Shown piece by piece: positions 25,301 through 37,300 of a DNA stretch of 64,000 nucleotides. Position numbers and translations under genes: made by a program. The notes under the pieces were generated by a model that was given only the letters and a program-made list of their open reading frames with translations, did not search any database and was not told the DNA's origin. Source of the stretch: Liopterus haemorrhoidalis (taxonomy: Eukaryota; Arthropoda; Insecta; Coleoptera; Dytiscidae); the NCBI GenBank assembly GCA_963971575.1, contig OZ020611.1, positions 244,800,654 to 244,864,653 of the forward strand. Direction: 5' to 3'. The stretch's first letter is position 1, and each line of letters starts with the position of its first letter.

Positions 25301-28300
25301 ACTTAGATTTTTTTCAGATTTTTAGTTTAAACCATCTGGGCTACAGGGTGTGGGACAAAATTTTTTTTTGCACAATGTTGGCAAAAATCGCGTCAAAATA
25401 ATTTATTTTGCAAAAATAAAATTTTGATCGTTAATCCACGTACTAAGAGCTTTCATTTGATACTCTACTAAGAATTTTAATATATATATATTTTTTTTCG
25501 ATGAGCACATATTTGTTTATATTTTTAGGGGAATATGTTTTTTAGATGTTTTAGTATTTTTCCTATGTGAGGGTCAAAGAGTTGTATAAGCATGCCAAAT
25601 TTCAACTCTCTAGGTTTAGCCGTTTGGCTACAATTTTTACCGAACAGACAGACAGACGACAAAATGACGGTAAAAGGGTTTTTTGGTAATACCTACAAAA
25701 CCCTAAAAATGATGAGCTACTTTCGGCCGAACCGCCCTCCACCCATAAGGTTCAAAATTGCTCATTTCATCCCCTTCTGTTGCCAGGGAAATTTTTTTAA
25801 CCCTTTACTGCATGAATTTTTATTTTTGAATGAAATAATTCATGAGCATTAGGAATTGGTTCTTATTAATAGAAAAATATATTCAAAATATTAATTTTTA
25901 TTTAAAAATAATAATTAAAATAATAATTTAGGGTTTGTGCCATACATGGAACATTATGATGCTACATTATGTTACAAAAGAAAATGATTCCATATTATTT
26001 ACTCGTCAATTGCTAGGTGTTCTTCAATAGGGATTAAAAGCAGTCGCCCTCGAATTTTTGAAAGAAAAGGTCGTATCTTCTAGTTGTCCTTTCTCAATAA
26101 ATTCAAAGTTATCGTTGAAGTGCATAATCCGCTTGATATCCTCAAATCTATTGCAGCCCATTACTTGAGATACTGCAGGATCCATTGCTGTGTATGTGGC
26201 ATATATGAACATTCATGAACTAACGTTCTGATTCAGTTTTAAAAGTAATAATGTTTAACTGGGGCTTTTCACAATTGGGGCCATAATTATAAGAGCTAGA
26301 GTCTTCTTTTGTTTAAAATTAAAAATAATTATTTTAAGAGTTGGATTAAGTAAATATGCGTGTTCTTTAGAAAAAAAATATTTTAATGGTTTGATTAAGT
26401 ACATTTTAGTGGGAATTAGAATAAATAAAAAAATTGATGTGAAGTGTGAATATTCACACATTTCAGGGTTTCGCAGGTATATAATAAGTGAAGGCGGTAT
26501 GCTGAGTGTGTAGGACAAATTTTACTTTGTAGTAATCACGGCAAAATGAACGATATTTTTAAAATAATTTATCGTCTGTTAATCATATAATAAGATAATT
26601 ATTAAATTTACGCTCTTAAATATTAAATACAACATTTGTCAAAATATAACTAGAATTTTGACAAAATAATTTCAACATAATAAAAATGCAAAAAAAAACA
26701 GAAAAAATAAAATTCACTCCGTACTCGTACTCGAAACCCTTCGTTTACCAGCGAGTTTTAGCTTACGACACCAGTGCTCTAACCAATAACGCCATCGTAC
26801 GCCTTGCATGTGAGTGTCTTACATTTGTATAACTTTTGTACTTTGTGAACCAAAAACCACAAAAAATGCGTTATTTTCCGAAAACATCATCTGATGAAAA
26901 ATTCCTGTTGTACTATTTCGGTTCACACCAATATACATTACTTAGAATTTTTTTAGATTTTTAGTTTAAACCATCTGGGCTACAGGGTGTGGGACAAAAA
27001 TTTTTTTGCACAATTTTGGCAAAAATCGCATCAAAATAATTTATTTTGCAAAAATAAAAATTTGATCGTTAATCCACGTACTAAGGGCTTTCATTTGATA
27101 CCCTACTCATAATTTAAAAAAAATATTTTTGTTTTCGATGAGCACATATTTGTTTATATTTTTAGGGGGGTATGTTTTTTAGATGTTTTAGTATTTTTCC
27201 TATGTGCGGGTCAAAGAGTTGTATAAGCATGCCAAATTTCAACTCTCTAGGTTTAGCCGTTTGGCTACAATTTTTACCGAACAGACAGACAGACGACAAA
27301 ATGACGGTATAAGGGTTTTTTGGTCATACCTACAAAACCCTAAAAATGGTATTTTAAGAGTTCTATTAAGTAAAATTTAGTGCTCTTTTGACTATATAAA
27401 TAAAAAATGTTTTTTAAGGGTTGGCTTAAGTAAATTTAAGTGTTCTTTTGAATAAATAAATAAAAAATGGATTTTAGAGTTGGATTATAGGGTAACTGCA
27501 GTGAATTTCGACTACCAAATTTATTTATTTTTTAATTTACGTACTATTCAATATTTTGGTGTGAAAGTGGTCCCAATCGATACCTCATTCACTTATCTTT
27601 AGGTGTTAAATATTTTCACGATGAAACAAGCTGTTATTACAACTTAAGTTCGACATAAAAGAAATATGAAAAAAACGTTGATTTCAAAAAAGTGATGTTA
27701 ATAACGACTACCCTAAAATTTTAAGATAATCAACGTTTCTTGTCTCTTTTACATTTTATTTAGGTAAAAGAATATAATAATAGAGATTTTTAGTAAGACG
27801 TGATTTTAACTGTCGTCAAATTAGGTAAGTGAAACATGCATGCATGTAATATCGACTAGTCCTTAGTAGCTTCATTCCTCTAGTCGATATTACCTGCAAT
27901 CAAATCTGTTTTATTTAGTCTGTGATATTGTAACAAAATATTATGAAAATCAAATTTTACCAGCTAATATATATGTATTTGGATCAGTTCTTATCAGTTT
28001 ATTCAATGCAAAATATTTTGTTTAACTTTCCTTTGATAAACAACTGCTGATTAAAACTAATAAAAAAATATTTTAACACTTAAAAAATATAAATATCTAC
28101 ACTGTTCGTCTAACGATATTCACACGTGGCTTAAAATAAAGTGATGTTAGTTTTTTACATAAACATAGTGTTACGTTATACTACCGCTATATGGCAGCAA
28201 TTATTTAAAGAAATAATGGGATAGTCGAAATTACCTGCATAGTCGAAATTCGCTGCAGTTACCCTATACACATTATTGTTTTTGAAAATAAATTTAAAAT

Positions 28301-31300
28301 TTTGTATTTTAAGGGTTGGATTAAGTTAATTTTAGTATTCATTTGAATAAATCCAAAAAAAAAAATCATTAAAGGGTTGGAACTAAGTCATTTTAGTGTT
28401 TTTTTTAAATAAATAATTTTTTTTATATTTTAAGGGGTTAAGTGGCGCCCCAAATTTTGGCTGCGCCCGAGGCAAAGTGCCTCTCGAAACCGGCGCCCCA
28501 TATTTTGGCCGCGCCCGGGAAAAACATCCTCCGAAAGCGGCGCTCCATTCTTTAGCTGCGCCCGAGGCAAAAGCGCACCCACGAAACTTGCGCCCCATAT
28601 TTTGCCGCGCCCGCGGCAAAAACCCAACAGCTCTAACGTAGGGGACGGTGTCCGGGTCGTTCACGGCCCGAGCCGCTTGTTGGGTTTTTGCCGCGGGCGC
28701 AGGCGTTTTAATCAAATAATCACGAAAATTTTCTTAAGCCAACCCTTAAAATACAATTTTGTTATTTATTCTAATTCCCACCAAGATGTACTTACTCAAA
28801 CCATTAAAAAAAATTTTTTTTTTCTAAAGAACACGCAAATTTACTTAATCCAACTCTTAAAATAAATATTTTTAATTTTAATCAAAATAAGACTCTAGCT
28901 CTTATAGTTATGGCCCCAATTGTGAAAAGCCCCAGTTGTGTACGGTCCGAATTGTCCATCGCCCCAGTTGTGAATAGGGGCTATTCACAACTGGGGCAGT
29001 TGTCAAAAGCCCCAATTGTGTAGGGCCCGAATTGTCCATCGCCCCAGTTGTTAATGGCCCCAGTTATGAAAAGCCCGAATTGTCTACGGCCCGAATTGTC
29101 CATTGCCCCAGTTGTCAATGGCCCCAGTTGTGAAAAGCCCCAATTGTGAACGGCCCTAATTGTCTTACGGCCCCAGTTGTCATGGAACTGGCTTTCATAT
29201 CTATGGCGGGCGGTCTAGGAACGGGGAGTTCACCTTCAGGGCCGCCCCTAGGCGGGGGCAAGTGGGGCACCTGCCCAAGGCCCCGCGCCTTTAAGGGCTC
29301 CGCGCTTCGACCGTCAAGTAATAAAATAAAGGTTTGTTCTGACAAAGACCACTCAGTTACAAGTTTAGATTTATGCTTAGGGTCGTTATCGTGTTGGAAC
29401 CACCACGATAACGGCATATTTTCGTCTGCGTAAAGATACATGACTTACTCCAAAATATTCCACAGCTTTCATTATATCATCAATTATCTGGAGAGGACCA
29501 ACTCCATGCGAAGAGAAACAGCCCAAATATTAAGGCTACATTAAATTTTGCAAAAAATCACGCAAATTGGACATTTCAGCAATGGAAAACTGTATTATTC
29601 TCAGATAAAAGTAAATTTAATCTGATGAAATCATATGGAAACCAATTTGTCAAGACGACCGAAAAATAAACGATTAGATCCTCGCTACTGTATCCCAACA
29701 GTAAAGCATGGGGGCGGCAACGTAATGGTATGGGGCTGTTTCTCCACGTATGGAGTTTGTCCTCTTCAAAAAATCGATGATATAATGAAAGCTGTGGAAT
29801 ATTTTGGAGTAAGTCATGTATCTTTACGCAGACGAAAATATGCCGTTATCGTGGTGATTCCAACATGATAACGACCCTAAGCATAAATCTAAACTTGTAA
29901 CTGAGTGGTTGCAAGCAAATAGGATTCGAGTTTTAGATTGGCCAGCCCAGTCACCCGATCTCAGTCCAATTGAGAAACTATGGGCAATAGTAGATTGGAA
30001 GATTGGCAGCATATGATACACCAACAAAGCGGCCATGTATGAAGCTATACAATGTGCTTGGGAATCAATACCCTCAGATGTTGTTATTAATTTAATAAAG
30101 TCTATGCCTAATAGATGCCAAGAAGTTATAAAAAACAAAGGTTACCGGACCAGATGTTAATTTTATATTTTACTTTTTGTTATAAATAAACAAGTTTCTT
30201 TTGATTTGCTCATAGACAAAAATTATTAGAATCAAAATGTTATTTTAATATGACACTAATTTTTTACGAATTTTCTTTGTAAGTGTTTCATAAACCAAAT
30301 AAAAATATGTACATTGAAATAGTGGAAATATTTCTGCAATATATATATATATATATTTTTTCTAACATAAATTATTAAATGAATAAATTGAAATTTATGG
30401 ATTTTCAAAAAGTTTCCTTTGTTTTGCTCAATCTGTATATTCATATACCGGGTGAATTATAAAAAATAAATTTAGAAAATAATATTAATCTTTTCTATGG
30501 ATACGATAAGCTTTCGTTTTATGACTATGTTACTTTTGAAATAACTCACTTCATTAACATTATACGTGATTATTTAATGGCGAGACGATGTCACTGGAAG
30601 TTTAAATAATTTGCCATTTCATACACATCGTAGCAGGCGATTATGCGCGCATGCGCATAATCTTTTTTTCCTCATATTCAAGGTTATTATAGTCATAGTA
30701 TTCACCTGTATTTCTGCTAGGAGGCACGTAAAATTCGGTGACGTCGTCTCGCTATTAAATAATCACTCTGTTTGTGAAACATGTATATTGCTCCTTAAAT
30801 AATTCACCCGGTACAGATGGGGCCCCGCAACTCCAATTTTGCCCCAGGCCTCACAAATGCTAGGGGCGGCCCTGCTCACCTTCTCTACCCCAATACGCCT
30901 ATCTAGGCGTTGTGAACTTATTATTTATTTATTTAGAATTATATTATTTTTTATAATTGTTTTAAATTTTATTTTCACACGTCTAGTTTTATTTAGTGGC
31001 TACCAACAGTAATGTTAGCCTATCATGGTCTACTTAGATGTGGAAACAATGTATGGATTATACAGGAGGTATGTTATTAAAAAAGCTAAAGTTCTCTACT
31101 TACGTTGATTGAAATTGAGTTGATTTATGTTGAGTAAACATTCCTTCATTATGTCATCAGTATCCCTTCCTGCCGCAGCTGGCCCAAGTGACTCTGCAAA
31201 ACAAAGAAGACAATATCATTCATCAGTAGGTTAGGTAGGTACTTTAGATTTATAGGGATTCGTATAGGCATAACCAAGAATCTTCTGTACCCTCACTATT

Positions 31301-34300
31301 ATGACTGCCTGCGTCTCTATTTCTGGCTGTACGGAAGCATTTGTGGCCAAACGGCATTTACGTAGAGAGTTCAAATTTGACCTGCAAATACCACTTGACT
31401 CGTATATAGGAAAAGTATGGAGACTGCGAAAAAATATATCGCGCCAAGAATATAAACAAACAAGTATATTTGAAAATTAAATCATTTTTGGATGGGGTAT
31501 CAATTGAAAATCCTTGATATGGAAACAAAAGTAATAAAAAATTAGAAAATGTGAAAAATAAAATTTGATGTGTTTTAGACCAGATTTGTGTAAATAATTA
31601 TTTGTTTAACTAAGTAGAAGAGATGCAGTTTTACAGGTCTGAGACAAGTCATTTTAATTTAGGCCCTTTTTTAGAAAGAGGCCCAGATTAGAAGAACCTG
31701 ATCCGAATTTTTTTTTTCATTTTTAAATTTTGTAAAGATTATAGGTAAAAGTAAAAATAAGTAGCAAACAATTAGCAGCGTAAATACGAATTCAACTCCC
31801 TTCAGCAAGATAAGTAGATCCCCCCCCCCCGGTACTTAAAGGTACCCCCAGAATCGGCAGCCGACCCAAACACAAGGGCGAACGAGCCCTCCTCCTGATT
31901 CCCGCCTCGAGCTCGATAGGACTCCGCGTGTTTTAAACTTTAAGAAACATTTTTATTTATTTTTAACAAGCAGGTAATGAATATTTGGTTATCTAATGGT
32001 GCCTGTCCACTTGAGAGTAAATAGTGGCGAGAAGCTCTCGATAGTAGTTACTCTCAAGTGGACAGGCATCTGAGAGTAACTCGCAGAAAGTACAGCGACT
32101 GTATAAAGACAGTGTGGCCATACGATGGTCTCATTTTCTATTGGTCGAGCTGAAGTCCGCCATATTTCTTCCAACTTTGTTACAGATTATATATGGTTTA
32201 CATGTGTTTAGCTTGTGTTTCAACAGATTTAAGTGATATTTTCAAATAATATACGTATATTTAGACGTTTAATAGTGAATATTGTTGTGTTTGTGATGAG
32301 TAATGAGTAATGTAGATAATGTAAACTGTGCACATATTTTAAATTGTCACAAATTAAAATTAAAAATAATGAAACGTTTTATTATGTTTAGGTTTAAAAT
32401 TGCTGGGAAAAAAAGGCTAAATGAACATAAAAAAAACATTATGCCAGTAAATCAATGGATGGCTTCACAATTATAAGAAGTATTTACTTTCATTAATTTT
32501 AATGTTATTCCATGCTGATTTCATTTTATTTTTCACCTGACCATAATTTTAGTTGAATAAATGCATAATTGATAATATATACATCAGTTTTCTTTATTAA
32601 TATATCATTTATACCATGAGTTCAAAAAGAAATTGCATAAGGGTTGGCTATGAAAAATAAAAGTAATGTCAACAGAAAGCTTTAGAATTAATTTACTGTC
32701 TGAATTAATTAAATCACTCTTGTTGTCATAAGTTATTTATTGTTACATAAAGCTTGTAGTATACATTATTTTATTTTTCCATAGCCAACTCTTATGTAAT
32801 TTCTTTTTGAACTCAGGGTATATAACATGTTCTGCTTATTCTTTTTTAATATGAATATATCCTATTTTTTTTTTTTTATATAAACATGCGTTTTCCCAAA
32901 TATTAGAGAAATATTGGGTTCTCTAATTTTTATAGAACCTTATCATCATTTTTTCCCTATATTTTTATTCTAATTCTAATGTCCTGTTTGAACTTGTTTT
33001 CTTAAATTTAAAATATTCAAATTAAAATGTAACTCCCGTTTTTATAAAAAAAAAATGTTTTAGTTTTTATAGATCCTCAAATAAAATTATAAAATAATAA
33101 AAACATATCTCTTTTATTTCCTTTCATGTCCTTTTTTAAGAATTTTTTTCATTTGTTTTCTTTTTATGTTGCAAACATTTCAAAAAAATTACCTTCATCG
33201 GTAGGCAATTTTAATATTTATCTTAATAAATGTTAAATCATATACATGTTTTTTCTTAACAATAAATTGATATTCACATATATATAAACATAAATACGTA
33301 AAACTATTAAACATTTTAAGAAATATTATATTATATTAGGATATATTAACATTTATTCCATATAACCCAATACAAATCTGGAATAAACATGGCGGCTACA
33401 GTTCATATGGCCACACTGTCTTTATACAGTCACTGTAGCAGAAAGTGGCGAGCTACTCTCCGAGAGCTAACTACTCTCAACGTACTCGCAAGTGGACACG
33501 TGCTCCCTACACTCTCCGAGAGTAGCTCGCCAAATACGAACTGTGTTCGAATTCCTGAGAGTACTCTCGAGAGCTGTCTTCTTGCAACATGTTCAAAAAT
33601 TCGTCACCGGAGGAAATAAATAAATTAATCGGCTTGTACGAACTCCGGGAAATTCTGTCGATCGTGAAATGTGTCGATTACCGTGACACAATGAAAAAAC
33701 ATAATGTTTTGTAGGAAATTTTATACCCCCAAATTTAGAAAATTACCAACCTATTAACCATTTATTTAAAAATTTTATTAAAAATAATTAATTAGTTTAA
33801 ATTTAATTCAATTTAAAAATAAATATATATATATGCATTTTTTATTAAAATAAAGTTTAAAACATTATGTGCCTGATTAAAAGAATTATTTTGATAGAAT
33901 AAATTATGTAAATTTTTACCTTTGTTAATAACTAATTAACCCAAATAATTAAGTAGAGCCTAAAATAAAATTATTAATTTATTTTAGTAATTACATTTAA
34001 TTGAATTAAACTATTTTTTAAAGTATCAAAAAACTTTGTACATCATCTACTAAAATGTAATTAATAACAAAATATGCTAATTAAGCTTTTAGGTACATAC
34101 CCCAAATATAAAGGTAATAACCCTTTTCTTTTTAATATCTATTTTTTTTTAATCAACTTTATTCACAGGAACAATAATCTCTATTTCTTCAATTTCATGT
34201 TTGAATAGGGGCATGAATAGGATTAGAAATTAATTTACTTTCCTTTCTTTTACTTTACATTCCTTTATTAAGAAAAAAGAAAAATCATATTCCTTTAAAT

Positions 34301-37300
34301 CTTCTATTAAATATTTTTTAGTTTAAGCTATAGCTTCAACTATTTTTATTTGCAATTTTATTAATAATATTTAAAATCAATTTTACAAGAGAATTATAAA
34401 AAGTACATAAATTTTTAATAATATTAATCAATTCAACTCCAGCAGATTTTTTTAATTTAACTTTTTTCTTTTTTAGGGTTTTGTAGGTATGACCAAAAAA
34501 CCCTTATACCGTCATTTTGTCGTCTGTCTGTCTGTCTGTTCGGTAAAAATTGTAGTCAAACGGCTAAACCTAGAGAGTTGAAATTTGGCATGCTTATACA
34601 ACTCTTTGACACGCACATAGGAAAAATACTAAAACATCTAAAAAACATATCCCCCTAAAAATATAAACAAATATGTGCACACAGAAAAAAAAAATAAATA
34701 AATAAAATTCTGAGTAGGGTATCAAATGAAAGCCCCTGGTACGTGGATTAACGATCACATTTTTATTTTTGCAATATAAATTATTTTGAAGCGATTTTTG
34801 CCAAAATTGTGCAAAAATTTTTTTGTCCCACACCCTGTAGCCCGCATGGTTTAAACTAAAAATCAGAAAAAATTCTAAGTAATGTACATTGGTGTGAACT
34901 GGAATAGTACAACAGGAATTTTTGATCAGATTATGTTTTCGGAAAATAACGCATTTTTTGTAATTAACATTATACATGTTTTTAACTAAAATATGTTAAA
35001 TATTTAATTCGCTATGGAACACACCCGATCAGTAGCTCTAGTGGCGTAGTTGGTTTTGTCGTACGCTTAATAATGTAACTTAATTTGCAAACTAGGGTAC
35101 GATCCTGTTAATTTTATTTTTTCTGTTTTTTTTTGCATTTTTATTTTGTTTAAATTATTTTGTTAAAATTCTAGTTATATTTTGGTAAATGTTGCATTTA
35201 ATTTTTAAAAGCGTAAGTTTAATAAGTGGAAAGTGTTGAAATTATAATTTAATTCTATGTTTGACGAAATCAGAGGGCGGGGTTTATGATTTAAGCAACC
35301 AATGGAAGCCTTAGGCGTAATTTTCAAAATATTAATGAACCTGGTTATATAAAAAAAAAAATACTGCATATATTTAGAAACTTAAATAACGGTATTAGGC
35401 ATTCGAATTAAAATTCATAAAAAAATATTTTGACATAAAATTTGTTTTGGCATCCCAAATAATCATCATTCAGTTACTAAATACCTGCAAAACCCAGAAA
35501 TGTGTGAAAATTCACACTTCACATACATTTTTTTATAAATGGTTAGAATTATTACAGCTGCTGCGACCTTTCTATAGTACGACGCCATCTTGACTACTCT
35601 CCACAGCTGATCAAGTGGACACAGGCTTGAGAGTTCTCTTGAGAGTAACTCTCGAGAGCAACTCGCAGGGTACTCTCGAGGGTACACCCGATCGAAATCA
35701 GCTCTCTAGTGGACAAGCCCGTGACAGTTGCTATCGAGAGTTACTCTCGAGCAGTGTTGTAATGTATCTAGGTATTTGTATCTAGATACAGTAACTAGAT
35801 ACTGTGCAAGTATCTAGTTACTGTATCTAGGTACATTTTAAAATATGTATCTGTATCTGTATCTAGATATTTAAATCAGTATCTAAGTATCTGTATTTCA
35901 GGTACTTTTTTCAGATACTTTCCTATTTTGTCCTTTTCAAGGTCGTTTTACAAAATATGTCCTTACGATTTTTCAAGTTGGTAATACATTTAGCATCATT
36001 CAGATATTTGAATTTTAAGTTTAAATTAACCAATCAGCGATCAGTAAACTCTTTCTTGCTTGGTGGGAGTAAAAACATGCTTCACTCTGAATCTAAACAT
36101 GAGTGTGATATGACGTAGTTTTGCAATATACATATAAACAAAATGATGTTTTCCAAAATTTAATTAACTATATATAGAACTTGTATTTTATCATAATTCT
36201 CAAGCTTATAATTTATTTATTTATTTAATTTATTTTTATCTATAAAATTTTAATAAAGTGTAATTGTATTTCCAGCTCTGAATAAATTTAAAAAAATAAT
36301 AATTAAAAAAAATTAAATAATTTTATTAACAACGGTTAAGTAAAACAACCATTAAGTAATTATCTAATCTAAGAATAAGAATTAATTTTATAAATGTGAA
36401 TTAAATAAAGAAAAATATAATAAATAACATTGTTGTTTTATTTTTGTCATCCTAAATACTCATTTAATAATCAGTAATTTATTAGCGAACAAAAAATGTT
36501 CGAGATATCCGCTGAAATTGGAATAAAAAAGTGATTTTTTAAAGATTACATAGGTATATAGTTAGTTAATATTTCTGACACACAGCTTCAAAGGCTATTT
36601 GTGTTTATTTTAAGAGTAATAATAGTGCATAACTTATTTTTTATTGTGAACAAATATATTCCTCTAGTTATATCTTTTTTTTTTGTGGTGTTTTCATTTT
36701 TCCGAAAGTATCTTAAAAGTATCTTGAAGTATCTAGATACATTGTAAAAAAAATGTATCTGTATCTAGATACTTTTTAAAATTTGTATCTGTATCTGCAT
36801 CTAGATACATTTTTCCTCAAGTATCTGTATCTGTATCTAGATATATTTTCAAATGTATCTATTACAACACTGCTCTCGAGAGTACTCTCAAGTGGACAGG
36901 CACCTTAACATTTATAGGTTATTTCAGTTTATTGATTTTATAATGGATAGTGAAGATGAAATTAATCACCTCACCCGAAATTATAGATGCACCAAGAAAT
37001 GAATTTAAAAACTTATTAAAACTGCATTTTCTAAATAAATATATCTAATATTTTAAATGTATTCCAATGAGTGTTATTTTCATAGCAACTACTTCTACTG
37101 GCTAGGTTTTACTGCCTAGTCCAGTGGTTCTCAAACTGGGTGTGATCAAAAACTTCGTGTAATAATTTTTCTACAACTACAATATGATGGGGGAAATATT
37201 AAATGGACAATTTTGAGCTAATTTAAAAATAGTTGAATTCCACGGCTATTTAGACGCTTCTTTTTCTCGATCACATTGCATTTTGAAGGTTATACCCACT

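Larger units (their letters stand above)
26262..28945. repeat. Composite inverted-repeat region with AT-rich minisatellite
   Basis: 26262-26425 (GGGGCTTTTCACAATTGGGG then TAAGAGTTGGATTAAG units) is repeated in inverted order at 28735-28945. Between them lie arm 3, units of about 65 bases containing GGTTGGATTAAGT (27345-27480, 28305-28440) and the element at 27490-28264. Confidence 0.65.
29237..30874. mobile_element. 1.6-kb hAT-type element containing Tc1 debris
   Basis: The ends CAGGGCCGCCCCTAG and CTAGGGGCGGCCCTG are perfect inverted repeats. TTCACCTT (29229-29236) and CTCACCTT (30875-30882) form an 8-bp duplication with one difference. No hAT transposase is inside; instead it carries Tc1 fragments and an ACCGGGTGAATTATT-family element. 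Confidence 0.85.
31997..36905. mobile_element. 4.9-kb PIF/Harbinger-type element with nested insertions
   Basis: The ends TGGTGCCTGTCCACTTGAGA and the inverted TCTCAAGTGGACAGGCACCT are flanked by TAA at 31994-31996 and 36906-36908. Both sub-ends are packed with GAGAGTNACTCTC palindromes (32000-32110, 33430-33560, 35620-35750). It holds a MADF-like relic, a MITE, long arm 4 and a hAT element. TAA duplication and MADF both fit PIF/Harbinger. Confidence 0.78.

Noticed and set aside
23411..34560. GTCTGTC runs as a CRISPR-like or regulatory array
   Set aside because: They are simple tetranucleotide runs at a fixed place in a transposon-like repeat, in a eukaryotic genome.
34594..34977. 127-codon minus frame with hydrophobic stretches
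   Set aside because: It lies wholly within long repeat arm 4, and related arms do not keep the frame.
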